The translations under genes were made by a program, and so were the position numbers. Source: Pseudomonas gingeri (lineage in GTDB: Bacteria; Pseudomonadota; Gammaproteobacteria; Pseudomonadales; Pseudomonadaceae). From it: 64,000 bases of DNA. The notes beneath the pieces were generated by a model. That model was not told the DNA's origin and did not search any database. It saw only the letters and a program-made list of their open reading frames with translations. Shown piece by piece: positions 42,901 to 51,824 of this stretch. The first letter of the stretch is position 1. Each line of letters begins with the position of its first letter. The stretch spans positions 200,517 through 264,516 of the forward strand of contig NZ_JACAPR010000014.1 in the NCBI RefSeq assembly GCF_013385635.1, written 5' to 3'.

Positions 42901-43618
42901 CAAGCAGCGAGCAGGATTGCGTATCCTGCCTGACGACATAACGATCATTCAGTACGTCGAGCAATACCCGGTAGCAATCTGTCGAGATCTTCTGCTGGAG
43001 GATTGCCATGTGTATCGCTACGGCAAAGGCGTCTTTGTAGCTCTTGATCAGAGGGTCCCGGGTGCTGCTTTCGCGATCGTCACCGGGCACTGCGAGCACG
43101 GACCGCAGGTGCGCCTGATAAAGGCTGCCGAAATCAAGGCGGCGGCAGACCAGGGCGAACTCCTCGGGTTTGATCCGGGTCTTGTTGTCTCGGTTTCCGG
43201 CTATCGGGTAGATCCCCGATCCCGCGCCGTATAGGTCGGCACTGGTGAGCGCTTCCTCGAAGTTGCGCAGGGCGGCGGACAACAGTATTTGCTCGGTGGT
43301 CTGGCCCTGGACCGAGACCAATCCGAAGAAATAGTCGTTTTTGCGCACGTGAACGAAGTTGGCCCGCCCGACATCCAGGGTGAGTCGGAAATTGACGGCG
43401 ATGGCCTGTTCCAGCAGCGGCTTGACGAATTGCTCGGGCGATTGCAGTTTTGCCATCATCCGCTGGACCTCGTGCCGGGAATTGCAACTGGCGAGCATGC
43501 TCTGGCGCAAGGCGTTGCGTTGCTCGCCGGGGGCATTGAGCAGCCAGGCTGGCAAATGCTCTTTGATCACGTCGAAATGAGACTGTTCGGTGGTGAGTTG
43601 GGGAGAGGTTGGAGTCAT
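39929..43618 (-). CDS. Dermonecrotic-toxin-domain-like protein with C-terminal SET methyltransferase-like domain
   Basis: This 1229-residue protein starts with the shared N-terminal domain (HFDVIKEHLPAWLLNAPGEQ). Residues about 386-465 hold two hydrophobic stretches (LGVLILAASFIPVVGDILLL and GASAGAIKVGGFVSSLIPV) suited to membrane insertion. The shared module WSGNVRLELYSA lies near 735. Residues about 1080-1215 fit a SET domain: LKAGEAIGVYGG (GxG-like glycines), NIISRINSIFEY (RxxNH-like motif), and VLSAFFTTRDIPADEELRWN followed by YGY (closing tyrosine motif). This suggests a protein-lysine methyltransferase delivered into another cell. The SET match is motif reading; no search was run. AAGG lies 12 bases before the ATG. 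Confidence 0.7.
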   Translation of the reverse strand: MTPTSPQLTTEQSHFDVIKEHLPAWLLNAPGEQRNALRQSMLASCNSRHEVQRMMAKLQSPEQFVKPLLEQAIAVNFRLTLDVGRANFVHVRKNDYFFGLVSVQGQTTEQILLSAALRNFEEALTSADLYGAGSGIYPIAGNRDNKTRIKPEEFALVCRRLDFGSLYQAHLRSVLAVPGDDRESSTRDPLIKSYKDAFAVAIHMAILQQKISTDCYRVLLDVLNDRYVVRQDTQSCSLLEFLGLDVSEVLVIGLDAEDGTHPCIVYIPQDPFAPLARYNSLKDFEDALSSRLLSRSYQRFFSRFLPISARGQLLSQLIRKAMWQKWGPQTSPIPQPAPFWLALHPIRGDAFKSLRERRVQQIERHGREVVVPTADIDTQARQRQLQVYETAGLGVLILAASFIPVVGDILLLFTGAQLIRAVYQGFDAWRRDDKVEALNYLMDVAEQVALMGASAGAIKVGGFVSSLIPVRLSPTWSSLWKSDLTPYRQPFELPETLLPDEQGLYDYQGKHYLSLDEHLYEVGTDGSPPGWSIRHPDDPWAYSPPLMQNGSGAWRTLHENPQDWSELKRLRRLGPIAADTRPEDLEPILHASASDSNLLFELHRDNQSPPAQLIDTLKRFQLDRRVRDQQLPDSLGATSSMTAGQNASERFEALYQQSEQVEGPLPEQIRQDFPDLPKSYVQAMAKSITPAEARQILDQKSLLPYLKDEAELSMQNVDTARLHEGLYLRTAFNPASDQLALQTLEALPGWSGNVRLELYSATLAEPPVASVGSDTATSVRRLLREGSRYRVYDADSLPIFAPGDLYSTIGRALPETELDNLGFSGPNRNTALKQALIDKITQLSASPVVVRQIPAALPSPPYWPGRALDTHFALETPPGDLEQMGDELYQGGFSRHYIREGERYYQVESADPGWKLIDARNPFRFYRPVLRRRAGHWEINTDIGLKGGAPGPAHSKIELVESESDMATAYEYTPPEPFTREDLLRMKSIKSYQRQPNRMGDYDRADNGRYPLRDLQGKPLRIKKIQSKSEVTDSGVRYQAKDILPYLQWEKHEEVAKLYEEKLLLRVFRAEDAMFPQEQSMIGQAMVVARKPLKAGEAIGVYGGNFIPFHVSNARKDPFVIDILPGPPVSRPKWDRLVLTGDNIISRINSIFEYEGPLPVRQASRGYNVEGATFPVDVDIGDGRLEPFVLSAFFTTRDIPADEELRWNYGYTEAGVRTTFAEPETSLEA

Positions 43619-43821
43619 GACGGTAGCCTTGCCGGTTTTTTGAAGCGTCAGCTAACGACAAGGCGGTCGGGCGGCGGCACTAGATAGTTGTCGGCTTGCA
43701 CCTGGGCGGATGGACGCAGGTAAAACCGACTGTTATCGTCGGACTTGATCAAAATTTGTGCTATATTGCGCGCCCCGCGAATTTCATCTCGATACTTTTC
43801 GTCTCCACATCGGTCATCGCC

Positions 43822-46125
43822 ATGCAAGCAGCCAAGCCGTTATTTGACTATCCCAAGTACTGGGCCGAATGTTTCGGGCCCGCGCCCTTCCTGCCCATGA
43901 GTCGGGAAGAGATGGATCAGCTTGGCTGGGATTCCTGCGACATCATCATCGTCACCGGTGACGCCTACGTCGACCATCCGTCCTTCGGCATGGCAATCAT
44001 TGGCCGGCTGCTGGAGTCCCAGGGCTTCCGCGTCGGGATCATTGCCCAGCCGAACTGGCAGTCCAAGGACGACTTCATGAAGCTCGGCGAGCCGAACCTG
44101 TTCTTCGGGGTCGCGGCCGGCAACATGGACTCGATGATCAACCGCTACACCGCCGACAAGAAAATCCGCTCCGACGACGCCTACACGCCGGGCGGCATGG
44201 CCGGCAAGCGTCCGGACCGTGCCAGCCTGGTCTACAGCCAGCGCTGCAAGGAAGCCTACAAGCATGTGCCGATCGTGCTCGGCGGCATCGAGGCTTCGTT
44301 GCGCCGGATCGCCCACTACGACTACTGGCAGGACCGCGTGCGCAACTCGATCCTGATCGACGCCAGCGCCGATATCCTGCTCTACGGCAACGCCGAGCGG
44401 GCGATTGTCGAAGTCGCCCAGCGCCTGTCCTACGGCCACAAGATCGAAGACATCACCGATGTCCGCGGCACCGCATTCATTCGCCGCGACACGCCACAGG
44501 GCTGGTACGAAGTCGACTCCACGCGCATCGACCGGCCGGGCAAGATCGACAAGATCATCAACCCGTACGTCAATACCCAGGACACCCAGGCTTGTGCCAT
44601 CGAGCAGGAGAAGGGGCCGGTGGAAGATCCGCAGGAAGCCAAGGTCGTGCAGATCCTGGCCAGCCCGCGCATGACCCGGGACAAGACCGTGATCCGCCTG
44701 CCCTCGGTGGAAAAAGTCCGCAATGACGCGGTGCTCTACGCCCACGCCAACCGCGTGCTGCACCTGGAAACCAACCCGGGCAACGCCCGTGCGCTGGTGC
44801 AGAAGCATGGCGAAGTGGACGTCTGGTTCAACCCGCCGCCCATCCCGATGACCACCGAAGAGATGGACTACGTGTTCGGCATGCCGTACCAGCGTGTGCC
44901 GCACCCGGTGTATGGCAAGGAGAAGATCCCGGCCTACGACATGATCCGTTTCTCGGTGAACATCATGCGAGGCTGTTTCGGCGGCTGTACCTTCTGTTCG
45001 ATCACCGAGCACGAAGGGCGGATCATCCAGAACCGTTCCGAAGAGTCGATCATTCGCGAGATCGAAGAGATCCGCGACAAGGTGCCGGGCTTTACCGGGG
45101 TGATTTCCGACCTCGGCGGCCCGACCGCGAACATGTACCGCATCGCCTGCAAGAGCCCGGAAATCGAATCCGCGTGCCGCAAGCCGTCGTGCGTGTTCCC
45201 CGGCATCTGCCCGAACCTGAATACCGACCACTCGTCGCTGATCCAGCTCTATCGCAGTGCCCGCGCGTTGCCGGGCGTGAAGAAGATCCTGATCGCCTCC
45301 GGCCTGCGCTACGACCTGGCGGTCGAGTCGCCGGAATACGTGAAGGAACTGGTGACCCACCACGTCGGCGGCTACCTGAAGATCGCCCCGGAACACACCG
45401 AGGAAGGTCCGCTCAACCAGATGATGAAGCCGGGCATCGGCAGCTATGACAAGTTCAAGCGGATGTTCGAGAAGTACTCCAAGGAAGCCGGGAAAGAGCA
45501 GTACCTGATTCCGTACTTCATCGCCGCGCATCCTGGCACCACCGACGAAGACATGATGAACCTGGCCCTGTGGCTCAAGGGCAACGGCTTCCGTGCCGAC
45601 CAGGTGCAGGCGTTCTACCCGTCGCCGATGGCCAGCGCCACGGCCATGTACCACTCGGGCAAGAACCCGCTGCGCAAGGTCACCTACAAGAGTGACGCGG
45701 TGACCATCGTCAAGAGCGAGGAGCAGCGCCGGTTGCACAAGGCGTTCCTGCGCTACCACGACCCGAAGGGCTGGCCGATGCTGCGTGAAGCCTTGCTGCG
45801 CATGGGCCGTGGCGACCTGATCGGGCCGGGCAAGAACCAGCTGATCCCGCTGCACCAGCCGGCGACCGACAGCTACCAGAGCGCCCGCCGGAAGAACTCG
45901 ACGCCGGCCGGCAGCCACAAGGTGGCGAAGGAAACCACGACCAAAATCCTCACCCAGCACACCGGCCTGCCGCCGCGTGCCAGCGACGGTGGCAACGCCT
46001 GGGACAAACGCGAGCAGGCCAAGGCCGCCGCGTTCGCCCGCAACAAGCAGGCCGCCAAGGAGCGCGCCGACGCGGCCAAGGGCAAAGGCAAGAAGCCGAC
46101 CCGCAAGCCGGTGGTGCCGCGCTGA
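43822..46125 (+). CDS. ygiQ: YgiQ-type radical SAM protein (UPF0313)
   Basis: A 767-residue radical SAM enzyme of the YgiQ family; its substrate is unknown. The 4Fe-4S motif is RGCFGGCTFCSITEHEGR (CxxxCxxC), and the family's N-terminal part FDYPKYWAECFGPAPFLPMS is intact. The C-terminal tail is rich in Lys and Ala (KAAAFARNKQAAKERADAAK). The open frame reaches back to 43696, but MQAAKPLF at 43822 is the natural start. A TATATT box at 43762-43767 may be its -10. It sits between accessory toxin-like genes on the opposite strand and looks like old core DNA. Confidence 0.92.
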   Translation: MQAAKPLFDYPKYWAECFGPAPFLPMSREEMDQLGWDSCDIIIVTGDAYVDHPSFGMAIIGRLLESQGFRVGIIAQPNWQSKDDFMKLGEPNLFFGVAAGNMDSMINRYTADKKIRSDDAYTPGGMAGKRPDRASLVYSQRCKEAYKHVPIVLGGIEASLRRIAHYDYWQDRVRNSILIDASADILLYGNAERAIVEVAQRLSYGHKIEDITDVRGTAFIRRDTPQGWYEVDSTRIDRPGKIDKIINPYVNTQDTQACAIEQEKGPVEDPQEAKVVQILASPRMTRDKTVIRLPSVEKVRNDAVLYAHANRVLHLETNPGNARALVQKHGEVDVWFNPPPIPMTTEEMDYVFGMPYQRVPHPVYGKEKIPAYDMIRFSVNIMRGCFGGCTFCSITEHEGRIIQNRSEESIIREIEEIRDKVPGFTGVISDLGGPTANMYRIACKSPEIESACRKPSCVFPGICPNLNTDHSSLIQLYRSARALPGVKKILIASGLRYDLAVESPEYVKELVTHHVGGYLKIAPEHTEEGPLNQMMKPGIGSYDKFKRMFEKYSKEAGKEQYLIPYFIAAHPGTTDEDMMNLALWLKGNGFRADQVQAFYPSPMASATAMYHSGKNPLRKVTYKSDAVTIVKSEEQRRLHKAFLRYHDPKGWPMLREALLRMGRGDLIGPGKNQLIPLHQPATDSYQSARRKNSTPAGSHKVAKETTTKILTQHTGLPPRASDGGNAWDKREQAKAAAFARNKQAAKERADAAKGKGKKPTRKPVVPR

Positions 46126-46155
46126 GATCAGGCTGCCCCGAGCAGGTTCATCGGC

Positions 46156-49100
46156 TCAGGCAACCCGATCAAACAGCTGTTGTGCCGTGCGCCCGTCGAA
46201 GGCTTCGCGCCAGATGGGCGTATGGGGCAGGCCTTGCTGTTGCTGGCGAATCTGGCTTTCCACGCCCAGGCCGCTTTGTTCCAGGGTTTTCAGGTGCCCG
46301 CCCCTGAGTTCGAAGTTGCGCGGTGCGGCATCCTTGCGGGCGTAGTGAAAATGCGCATGCCAGAGTTCATCCCCGCTGGCCTTGTCGCGTATTGAATAGA
46401 CGTCGAGATAGCTTTTTCTTGTGCCTTTGCCGCGCTCACCCCGGTGTTTTATTTTGCTGACATCGATCTGGTCCTTGTCGATCAGATAGAGCAGACGCTG
46501 CACACTGAGTACATTCGGGTCTTTGTATAGCCTGAGCCTGATATTCTCGCCTTCGTTGCGCAGGCCGAGGCCGGCTTGCCTGAGGCTGGCGGCCAGCGTC
46601 TGCGCCTGTGGCGCCTCGGTGGCCGGCAAGGCCGCGATATCCGCGGCGTGCTGCTCCAGCCGCCCGGCCCTGGCGTCAAGGTATTCGACGATGTTGCTCG
46701 GGTTCTGCCTGGCCTGTTCATCCCGATGGGCGTTGGCCAGATAGGTCTGCACCTGGCCCAGCAGTTGATTGGCCTCATTGAGTCGGGTAGCCGGCAATTT
46801 ACGCGGCTGTTCGGCAGGTAGCGGCGGGGTCGAGTCCTGGGTCCCGCGCCATTGGCCGTTGACCTGGTGATAGGACTGGAAGGGGACGTCCGGCTTATCC
46901 TCTTCGATGATATCGACCAGGGTTTCCCCATTGTCGGTGATGCGTTCCTGGCCGAGCTTGAGGTGATCCTCGCCGCCTCGCCTGACCTTGATCAGGCGCT
47001 TTCTCGGGGCCGGCGAATGGCTGGTTGACGGTTGGGCAGGCAGGAAGTCCAGGTCTATGGCGTCGAGACTGGTGGACAGCGCTTCATTGCTGCTGGCCCG
47101 CGCATAGCGTTGTTCCAGCTCGGCGACGATGGCGTTGTCGAAACCGCCGACGATATTGGTGATCGCCTTTTGATGAGCGGTCTCCGTTGAGGCTTCGGGG
47201 TAGTAGTTCATCGCCTCGAAGCTTTCCCGTATCGCCGAGGTTTGCTCCAGCAGGTTATCGAGCACGGCGATCTGCCTGTCCTCGGGGACCAGCCCGATCT
47301 GGTCCAGCGTCACGAATACTTCCCTGAAGCGGGTCATTTCCTGCGTCGCCTCGAAGTGGTAAATGGGCGGCGCGTTCAGATCGACCGGGTCGCCGACTGC
47401 CAGCAGATTGCTGAGGGCGACCAGCTTTCCCATGTCGATGGACCGGGGCGTGGCGGGCGTGCCCTGGCTCAACTGCTCGATCCTCTGCTCGGTCTGCCTG
47501 CCCGGGGCCAGTTCGAGAAGGCTGGCAATCGCGGCCTGCCGCTGTTCGAGGATGGGCGTTCGTTTCGTCAGGCTCGCCAGCATCTTTCTGTTGAAGTCAC
47601 GGAACCGTCGCGGTTCGATCAATGGATCTGGCAGGGACGGGCCGGCCTGGGAGATAAAGTTGTCGTCCTCGACCAGGAACAGTCTGGAGTAGTACTCCAC
47701 CTGGTTGAGTCGCATGGATTGCAGTTCGTTGCGGTAGAGGTCGTCAGCCTGTTTCCTGATCCAGAGTTGCCGGTGGGTTTCGTAGCGTCTGATGTGTTGC
47801 TCAAGCAGATTGAGATGGGTGCGCAGGTAAACCTCATGGGCGATCCTGGCCGCCCTGCGGGCGTTGCCGTCAGTCGCCCGGTTGATGGCGTCGAGATGTG
47901 AGGATAGCCGCGCCTGGGAGGCTTGCAGCGCGCGGTGGTGGGTTTCCAGTTCGCTGACAAGCTCGTTGTCCCGCTGCTTGAGTGTTTCCAGCCGGCCCAT
48001 CTTGCGCGGCATGCCTCCCGCCCCGCCCACGACAATCCCGACCCATTGGCCGTCCGCGCGACGAATGATCGGCTCGCTTCTGCCGGGGCGTGTCGCGACA
48101 TAGCGATTCTCGGGGTCCGTGGCCACCGGATCGCCCGGTTTGACGATACGGTAGACCTTGCGACCCGGGCTGGAGGCCTCGCGATCGTCCATGACCTGGT
48201 AGGCGCCACCATCGATGTTCACGTAGCGCTTGCCGGCAAAGTTGTACAGCGACTGCTCGTCGTCGCTGATGGGCAGGTGCTTTTCCTGGCGAAAATGCGC
48301 GAGCCGGCCAGGCGTGAGCAGGTACTGGTCGGCAATCGGGAGCAGGTCCTTGAGGTCTTCGCGATGGTCCTCGGCGAGTCGCAGCAGGTCGTCGACCAGA
48401 CGCTGCGGCTCGTCGAGTCGATAGCCGAGGGCATCACGCCGGGCATCATTCAACGAGCGCAGCAGGCTGCCGGCCAGGTTGTGTTCGGCCGATGGTACGT
48501 AGATCAGGCCGCCGGTTGCATCGATACCCATGTAGCGCTCGCCGTTTCTGAACAACCTGAGGGTGGTCGTGGCATCCTCCAGCCCGTAGCTGCGCGAGGG
48601 CATTGCCGAGAGGATCGGTCGGCCACTGCTGTCGATTCCCGAGTCGATGCGGATCTGCAGGTGGCCGGGCCAGCGTGGCAGGGTGCACAACAGCCGGCAG
48701 AACAAGGCTTCGCTGTCTTCGCCAAGGCCGCGCTCGGCCTTGTCCGCCCAACTGGCCAACGCACTGATGATCCGGCTCTGCTGTCGGGATGCCTGAACCG
48801 CCGCCAGCACCGAGGGTTCGAGTCGGCTGTCCAGAGCGATCGCGTGGAGCGAGGAATACTTGTCCACAAGGTCGATGGCCGCCGCCTGGCTCAACCCGGG
48901 AAAGCGTTCCCGCAGTACGCCGACGGCGGGCTTGAGAGGCCGTCCGGTTTGGCTGACAGGAGCAAAGGCATGGGCCGGATGGCTTGGTTTGAGTTGTGAG
49001 CGCGTCTGGTTGTCGAGCAGGGCCAGGTACAGGGCGTGCTGGTGATTCCGGATATCCGTGGCGAGGGCCTTGCGCAAGTGTGTCAGGCGCTGTCCGAAGG

Positions 49101-51552
49101 TTTGTTCGGGCCTTGTTGCCGGCGTCTCGCTTATCCAGTTGCGCTGGTTGAGGTGCTCATAGGCCTTCAGGGTTGTTTCCAGCAATGCGCCCGTTTCGCC
49201 CGATTTCGGCTCATACGCGGGTCGATAGCGTCCCGGCTGGATTTCGACCAGCATGATCGTCGGTTTCGGCGCGGCATCCGGGCGTTGCCGGGCGGCGTAG
49301 CGGCTGAGCGTGCCCGGCGCGCCGCTCTCGATCTGCAGGGGGGCCTGCATCTGTCGGGCGAGCAGGGCGGGCAAGATCTTGTCGGCATAGGGGGGGAGTT
49401 CGGCATCGACGGTATCGAGGGTTGTTTGCAACTGATCGAGGCCCTTGCGCACCTGTAGTTCGCCGACGGCCTGGTTCGCTTCCCAGGGAGCCGTTTCGTC
49501 GCCCTGCCAGATTTTCTCCAGTTTCGACCGGGAAAGGCCTGACCATTTCATCAACCGACCCAGCTCCTGCTCGTTGAGGGACGGTAGATCGCGCCGCAGC
49601 ATTTTCTGCAGCAACTGCGTATCGGAGAGTGTGCCGATATCGACCGGCGCCAGTTTCCAGAACCGGGTACCGGGGTCGAACACCATGGCCGGTCTGTAGC
49701 GATCGGCATCGGCGTGCATCAGGTGATAACGACCGGTGCCATGGTCCAGCATGACCTCGCCGACCCGGGTCTCGCTGCCGAGCCTGATCTGGACGTAGAA
49801 CCTGCCGTCTTTCTTGAACAGGCCCCGGGCATCAATCGCCAGTCCGTCGATGGTGCTCCGGGCGAGTGGTGTGTAAGGCCGCAAGTCGCTCAACCAGAGG
49901 CTATCACCGGCCGCCTGTGTCACTTTACGAGGCCGGCCCAGGGACTCGATCAGTGTACGGGTGCGTCGGGCCGAAAGGCGTGCGCCGATCGCCTGGATTC
50001 GCGCCGTGATGACCAGTTCCGCGACATCGCTGATGGCCTGCACGAACTCCATTTTTTTGCCGCTGGCCAGCTCGGTGCCGGCCACGAGGCTTTGGTAGGC
50101 CAGGGTGCCGAGGCTGGCGCTGATCATGAGGTGATTGAGGCCCAGCGCTCCGCCAGGCAGGGGCAGCAGGAGCAGCTCCAGGGTCTCGCTGGCCATCCAC
50201 TGAAGCGTGTTGATCAGCGTTTGCCAGTCGAGGCTGCGTCGGCTGGTGGCGGTATTGGCGATGTCGGCGATCAGTCTCAGGGATTGGGTCCGGGTCAGTG
50301 TCTCCAGCACGGAACTGCGTTGTTCGCGTTCCGGCTGCGGGGTCCTGACCAGATTGATGCGCCGGGCCGGTGGCTCGGTATCGCCAAAGGCCTTGTACAG
50401 CCACCGGGCAGGTGTGGTCAGTGCGCTTTCATCGACGCTCGGGGCCTTGAGCTTCCCGTAGAAGTCGGCCTGGTTCATCAACGACAGGGTGCGTGTAAGC
50501 CAGGTGATCCGGCCGGTGCCGGCATCCCTGCGTATTTGCTCGCGCAGATCCTTGAGCGCCAGCGCGGAAGTCAGGTGGTAGCGCAGGGCACCACCCGGAC
50601 GGTCGGGGAAAAAACTGAACACGCCTTGAGGCGCTCCGCGTTCGAAACGCATCAGGCAGAAGGGGAGCGGCAGCGATTGCAGATCGCCGAAATTGGGCAG
50701 GTAGTCGCGACCGAAATCAAGGCTGTAGAACTCTGCGCTCATGAGCTGTCTGTCAGCCACGGCCTGCATGAGCTGTTCCACCGAAGGCCGATCGGCGCCG
50801 GACAGCATCTGGCGACGCAAGGCTTCCAGGGCGGCCAGTTCCAGACTGGCCTTCTGGTAGGCGCCCAGTTGGTCGTTGATGCGGCCGGTCATTTGTTCAT
50901 GCAACTCGTGTCTCAGGCGCGCCCCCAGGTCCAGGGAGCGAACGATCGAGATAAAGCGTTCCACGTTCAGCGAGACGCTCTGCGTGGGGTCTTCGCAGAC
51001 AGCGCTGATGGTGCTGTGTCTCTGGAAATCGAATCCTGAGGGAAACGAGGCCGTGGCCCCGGTGAAAGAGAAATTTTCCCTGGCGGCCTGCCACAAGGAT
51101 ATGGAGATGACCTCCTCTACCGGGGCACTCGGGTCCAAGGCTCTTCGGGGTCTGGTTTTCTGTTGTTGTTCGATGATTCTGTAGATCAGCTCGATCGGAT
51201 CCTTGGCGTCGGTACGCGGGGGGATCTTCAGGGTTTTCGTATTCAGCCGAGACTTTTCCGGATCGATGTATCGACCGGTTTCCTGGTAGAGGGCCGTGCG
51301 CAGATCGTGCCTGGCGCTACGTTCGAAACGGGTCTTGAGCCCTTGCAGCGATTCGGCGAGCTGTTTCTTGAGCCGTGGTTCTTCCCGGCACAGCGCCAGG
51401 TAGCGTCTCTGTTCCTCGGGGGCGAGTGGCGCGAGGAAGGTGGTCAATTGCTTGGCGATGGTATCCAGTGCGTCGTGGTCGGACCAGGTGTCACTGGACA
51501 TCAGATAGTCGCCAGGCAAGTCGACTACGGGGAGGGGGGCGGTTGCGGTCAT
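46156..51552 (-). CDS. Giant (1798-residue) dermonecrotic-toxin-domain-like protein
   Basis: The longest gene in the window shares modules with the two SET-tailed proteins: WPGHLQIRIDSGID with TTTLRLFRNGERYMG (around residues 960-1020), and a YNFAGKRYVNIDGGAYQV unit. It has no SET domain. A hydrophobic patch (LELLLLPLPGGALGLNHLMI) at about 455-500 could insert into membranes. The middle (about 1190-1320) is a long charged helical stretch. The C-terminal 120 residues (YLDVYSIRDKASGDELWHAH and following) form a distinct module I cannot name and may be the active part. No signal peptide. GAG lies 9 bases before the ATG. A secreted or contact-delivered toxin is inferred. Confidence 0.65.
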   Translation of the reverse strand: MTATAPLPVVDLPGDYLMSSDTWSDHDALDTIAKQLTTFLAPLAPEEQRRYLALCREEPRLKKQLAESLQGLKTRFERSARHDLRTALYQETGRYIDPEKSRLNTKTLKIPPRTDAKDPIELIYRIIEQQQKTRPRRALDPSAPVEEVISISLWQAARENFSFTGATASFPSGFDFQRHSTISAVCEDPTQSVSLNVERFISIVRSLDLGARLRHELHEQMTGRINDQLGAYQKASLELAALEALRRQMLSGADRPSVEQLMQAVADRQLMSAEFYSLDFGRDYLPNFGDLQSLPLPFCLMRFERGAPQGVFSFFPDRPGGALRYHLTSALALKDLREQIRRDAGTGRITWLTRTLSLMNQADFYGKLKAPSVDESALTTPARWLYKAFGDTEPPARRINLVRTPQPEREQRSSVLETLTRTQSLRLIADIANTATSRRSLDWQTLINTLQWMASETLELLLLPLPGGALGLNHLMISASLGTLAYQSLVAGTELASGKKMEFVQAISDVAELVITARIQAIGARLSARRTRTLIESLGRPRKVTQAAGDSLWLSDLRPYTPLARSTIDGLAIDARGLFKKDGRFYVQIRLGSETRVGEVMLDHGTGRYHLMHADADRYRPAMVFDPGTRFWKLAPVDIGTLSDTQLLQKMLRRDLPSLNEQELGRLMKWSGLSRSKLEKIWQGDETAPWEANQAVGELQVRKGLDQLQTTLDTVDAELPPYADKILPALLARQMQAPLQIESGAPGTLSRYAARQRPDAAPKPTIMLVEIQPGRYRPAYEPKSGETGALLETTLKAYEHLNQRNWISETPATRPEQTFGQRLTHLRKALATDIRNHQHALYLALLDNQTRSQLKPSHPAHAFAPVSQTGRPLKPAVGVLRERFPGLSQAAAIDLVDKYSSLHAIALDSRLEPSVLAAVQASRQQSRIISALASWADKAERGLGEDSEALFCRLLCTLPRWPGHLQIRIDSGIDSSGRPILSAMPSRSYGLEDATTTLRLFRNGERYMGIDATGGLIYVPSAEHNLAGSLLRSLNDARRDALGYRLDEPQRLVDDLLRLAEDHREDLKDLLPIADQYLLTPGRLAHFRQEKHLPISDDEQSLYNFAGKRYVNIDGGAYQVMDDREASSPGRKVYRIVKPGDPVATDPENRYVATRPGRSEPIIRRADGQWVGIVVGGAGGMPRKMGRLETLKQRDNELVSELETHHRALQASQARLSSHLDAINRATDGNARRAARIAHEVYLRTHLNLLEQHIRRYETHRQLWIRKQADDLYRNELQSMRLNQVEYYSRLFLVEDDNFISQAGPSLPDPLIEPRRFRDFNRKMLASLTKRTPILEQRQAAIASLLELAPGRQTEQRIEQLSQGTPATPRSIDMGKLVALSNLLAVGDPVDLNAPPIYHFEATQEMTRFREVFVTLDQIGLVPEDRQIAVLDNLLEQTSAIRESFEAMNYYPEASTETAHQKAITNIVGGFDNAIVAELEQRYARASSNEALSTSLDAIDLDFLPAQPSTSHSPAPRKRLIKVRRGGEDHLKLGQERITDNGETLVDIIEEDKPDVPFQSYHQVNGQWRGTQDSTPPLPAEQPRKLPATRLNEANQLLGQVQTYLANAHRDEQARQNPSNIVEYLDARAGRLEQHAADIAALPATEAPQAQTLAASLRQAGLGLRNEGENIRLRLYKDPNVLSVQRLLYLIDKDQIDVSKIKHRGERGKGTRKSYLDVYSIRDKASGDELWHAHFHYARKDAAPRNFELRGGHLKTLEQSGLGVESQIRQQQQGLPHTPIWREAFDGRTAQQLFDRVA

Positions 51553-51824
51553 GAAAATACTCTTTTCAGTGGCGCTGCCTGCATCAGTCAGGGCCAGAAA
51601 TAGTCAGAGCGTCATCTAAGGGCGGCATGGCCTTGCCAGGGTGTTAGATACCTATTGTTCAACGGCTATTTGATCCTGTCGGCGCTGGTTTGCGGTTCGT
51701 GTCAAACGCCTCGTTGAAAGCGGCGTGCGAGCCTGATACTGGCGTTTTGGTTTCTATCGGAGACCTTGTGTGTTTGCTAAGGTGCGGCGAATTTCCCAGC
51801 GCTTGATTCAAGGATGAACACTGC
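51553..51824. promoter_or_regulatory. Divergent intergenic region between two toxin-like loci
   Basis: These 272 bases separate the start of the 1798-residue gene (minus) from the start of the 306-residue gene (plus), so both promoters should lie here. The sequence is AT-richer than its flanks. I found no sigma-70, sigma-54 or known regulator site good enough to call. AAGGA at 51809-51813 is the ribosome site of the plus-strand gene. Confidence 0.4.

Noticed and set aside
43840..45960. 706-codon minus-strand frame opposite ygiQ
   Set aside because: Antisense shadow; the plus strand holds an intact radical SAM protein with its CxxxCxxC motif.
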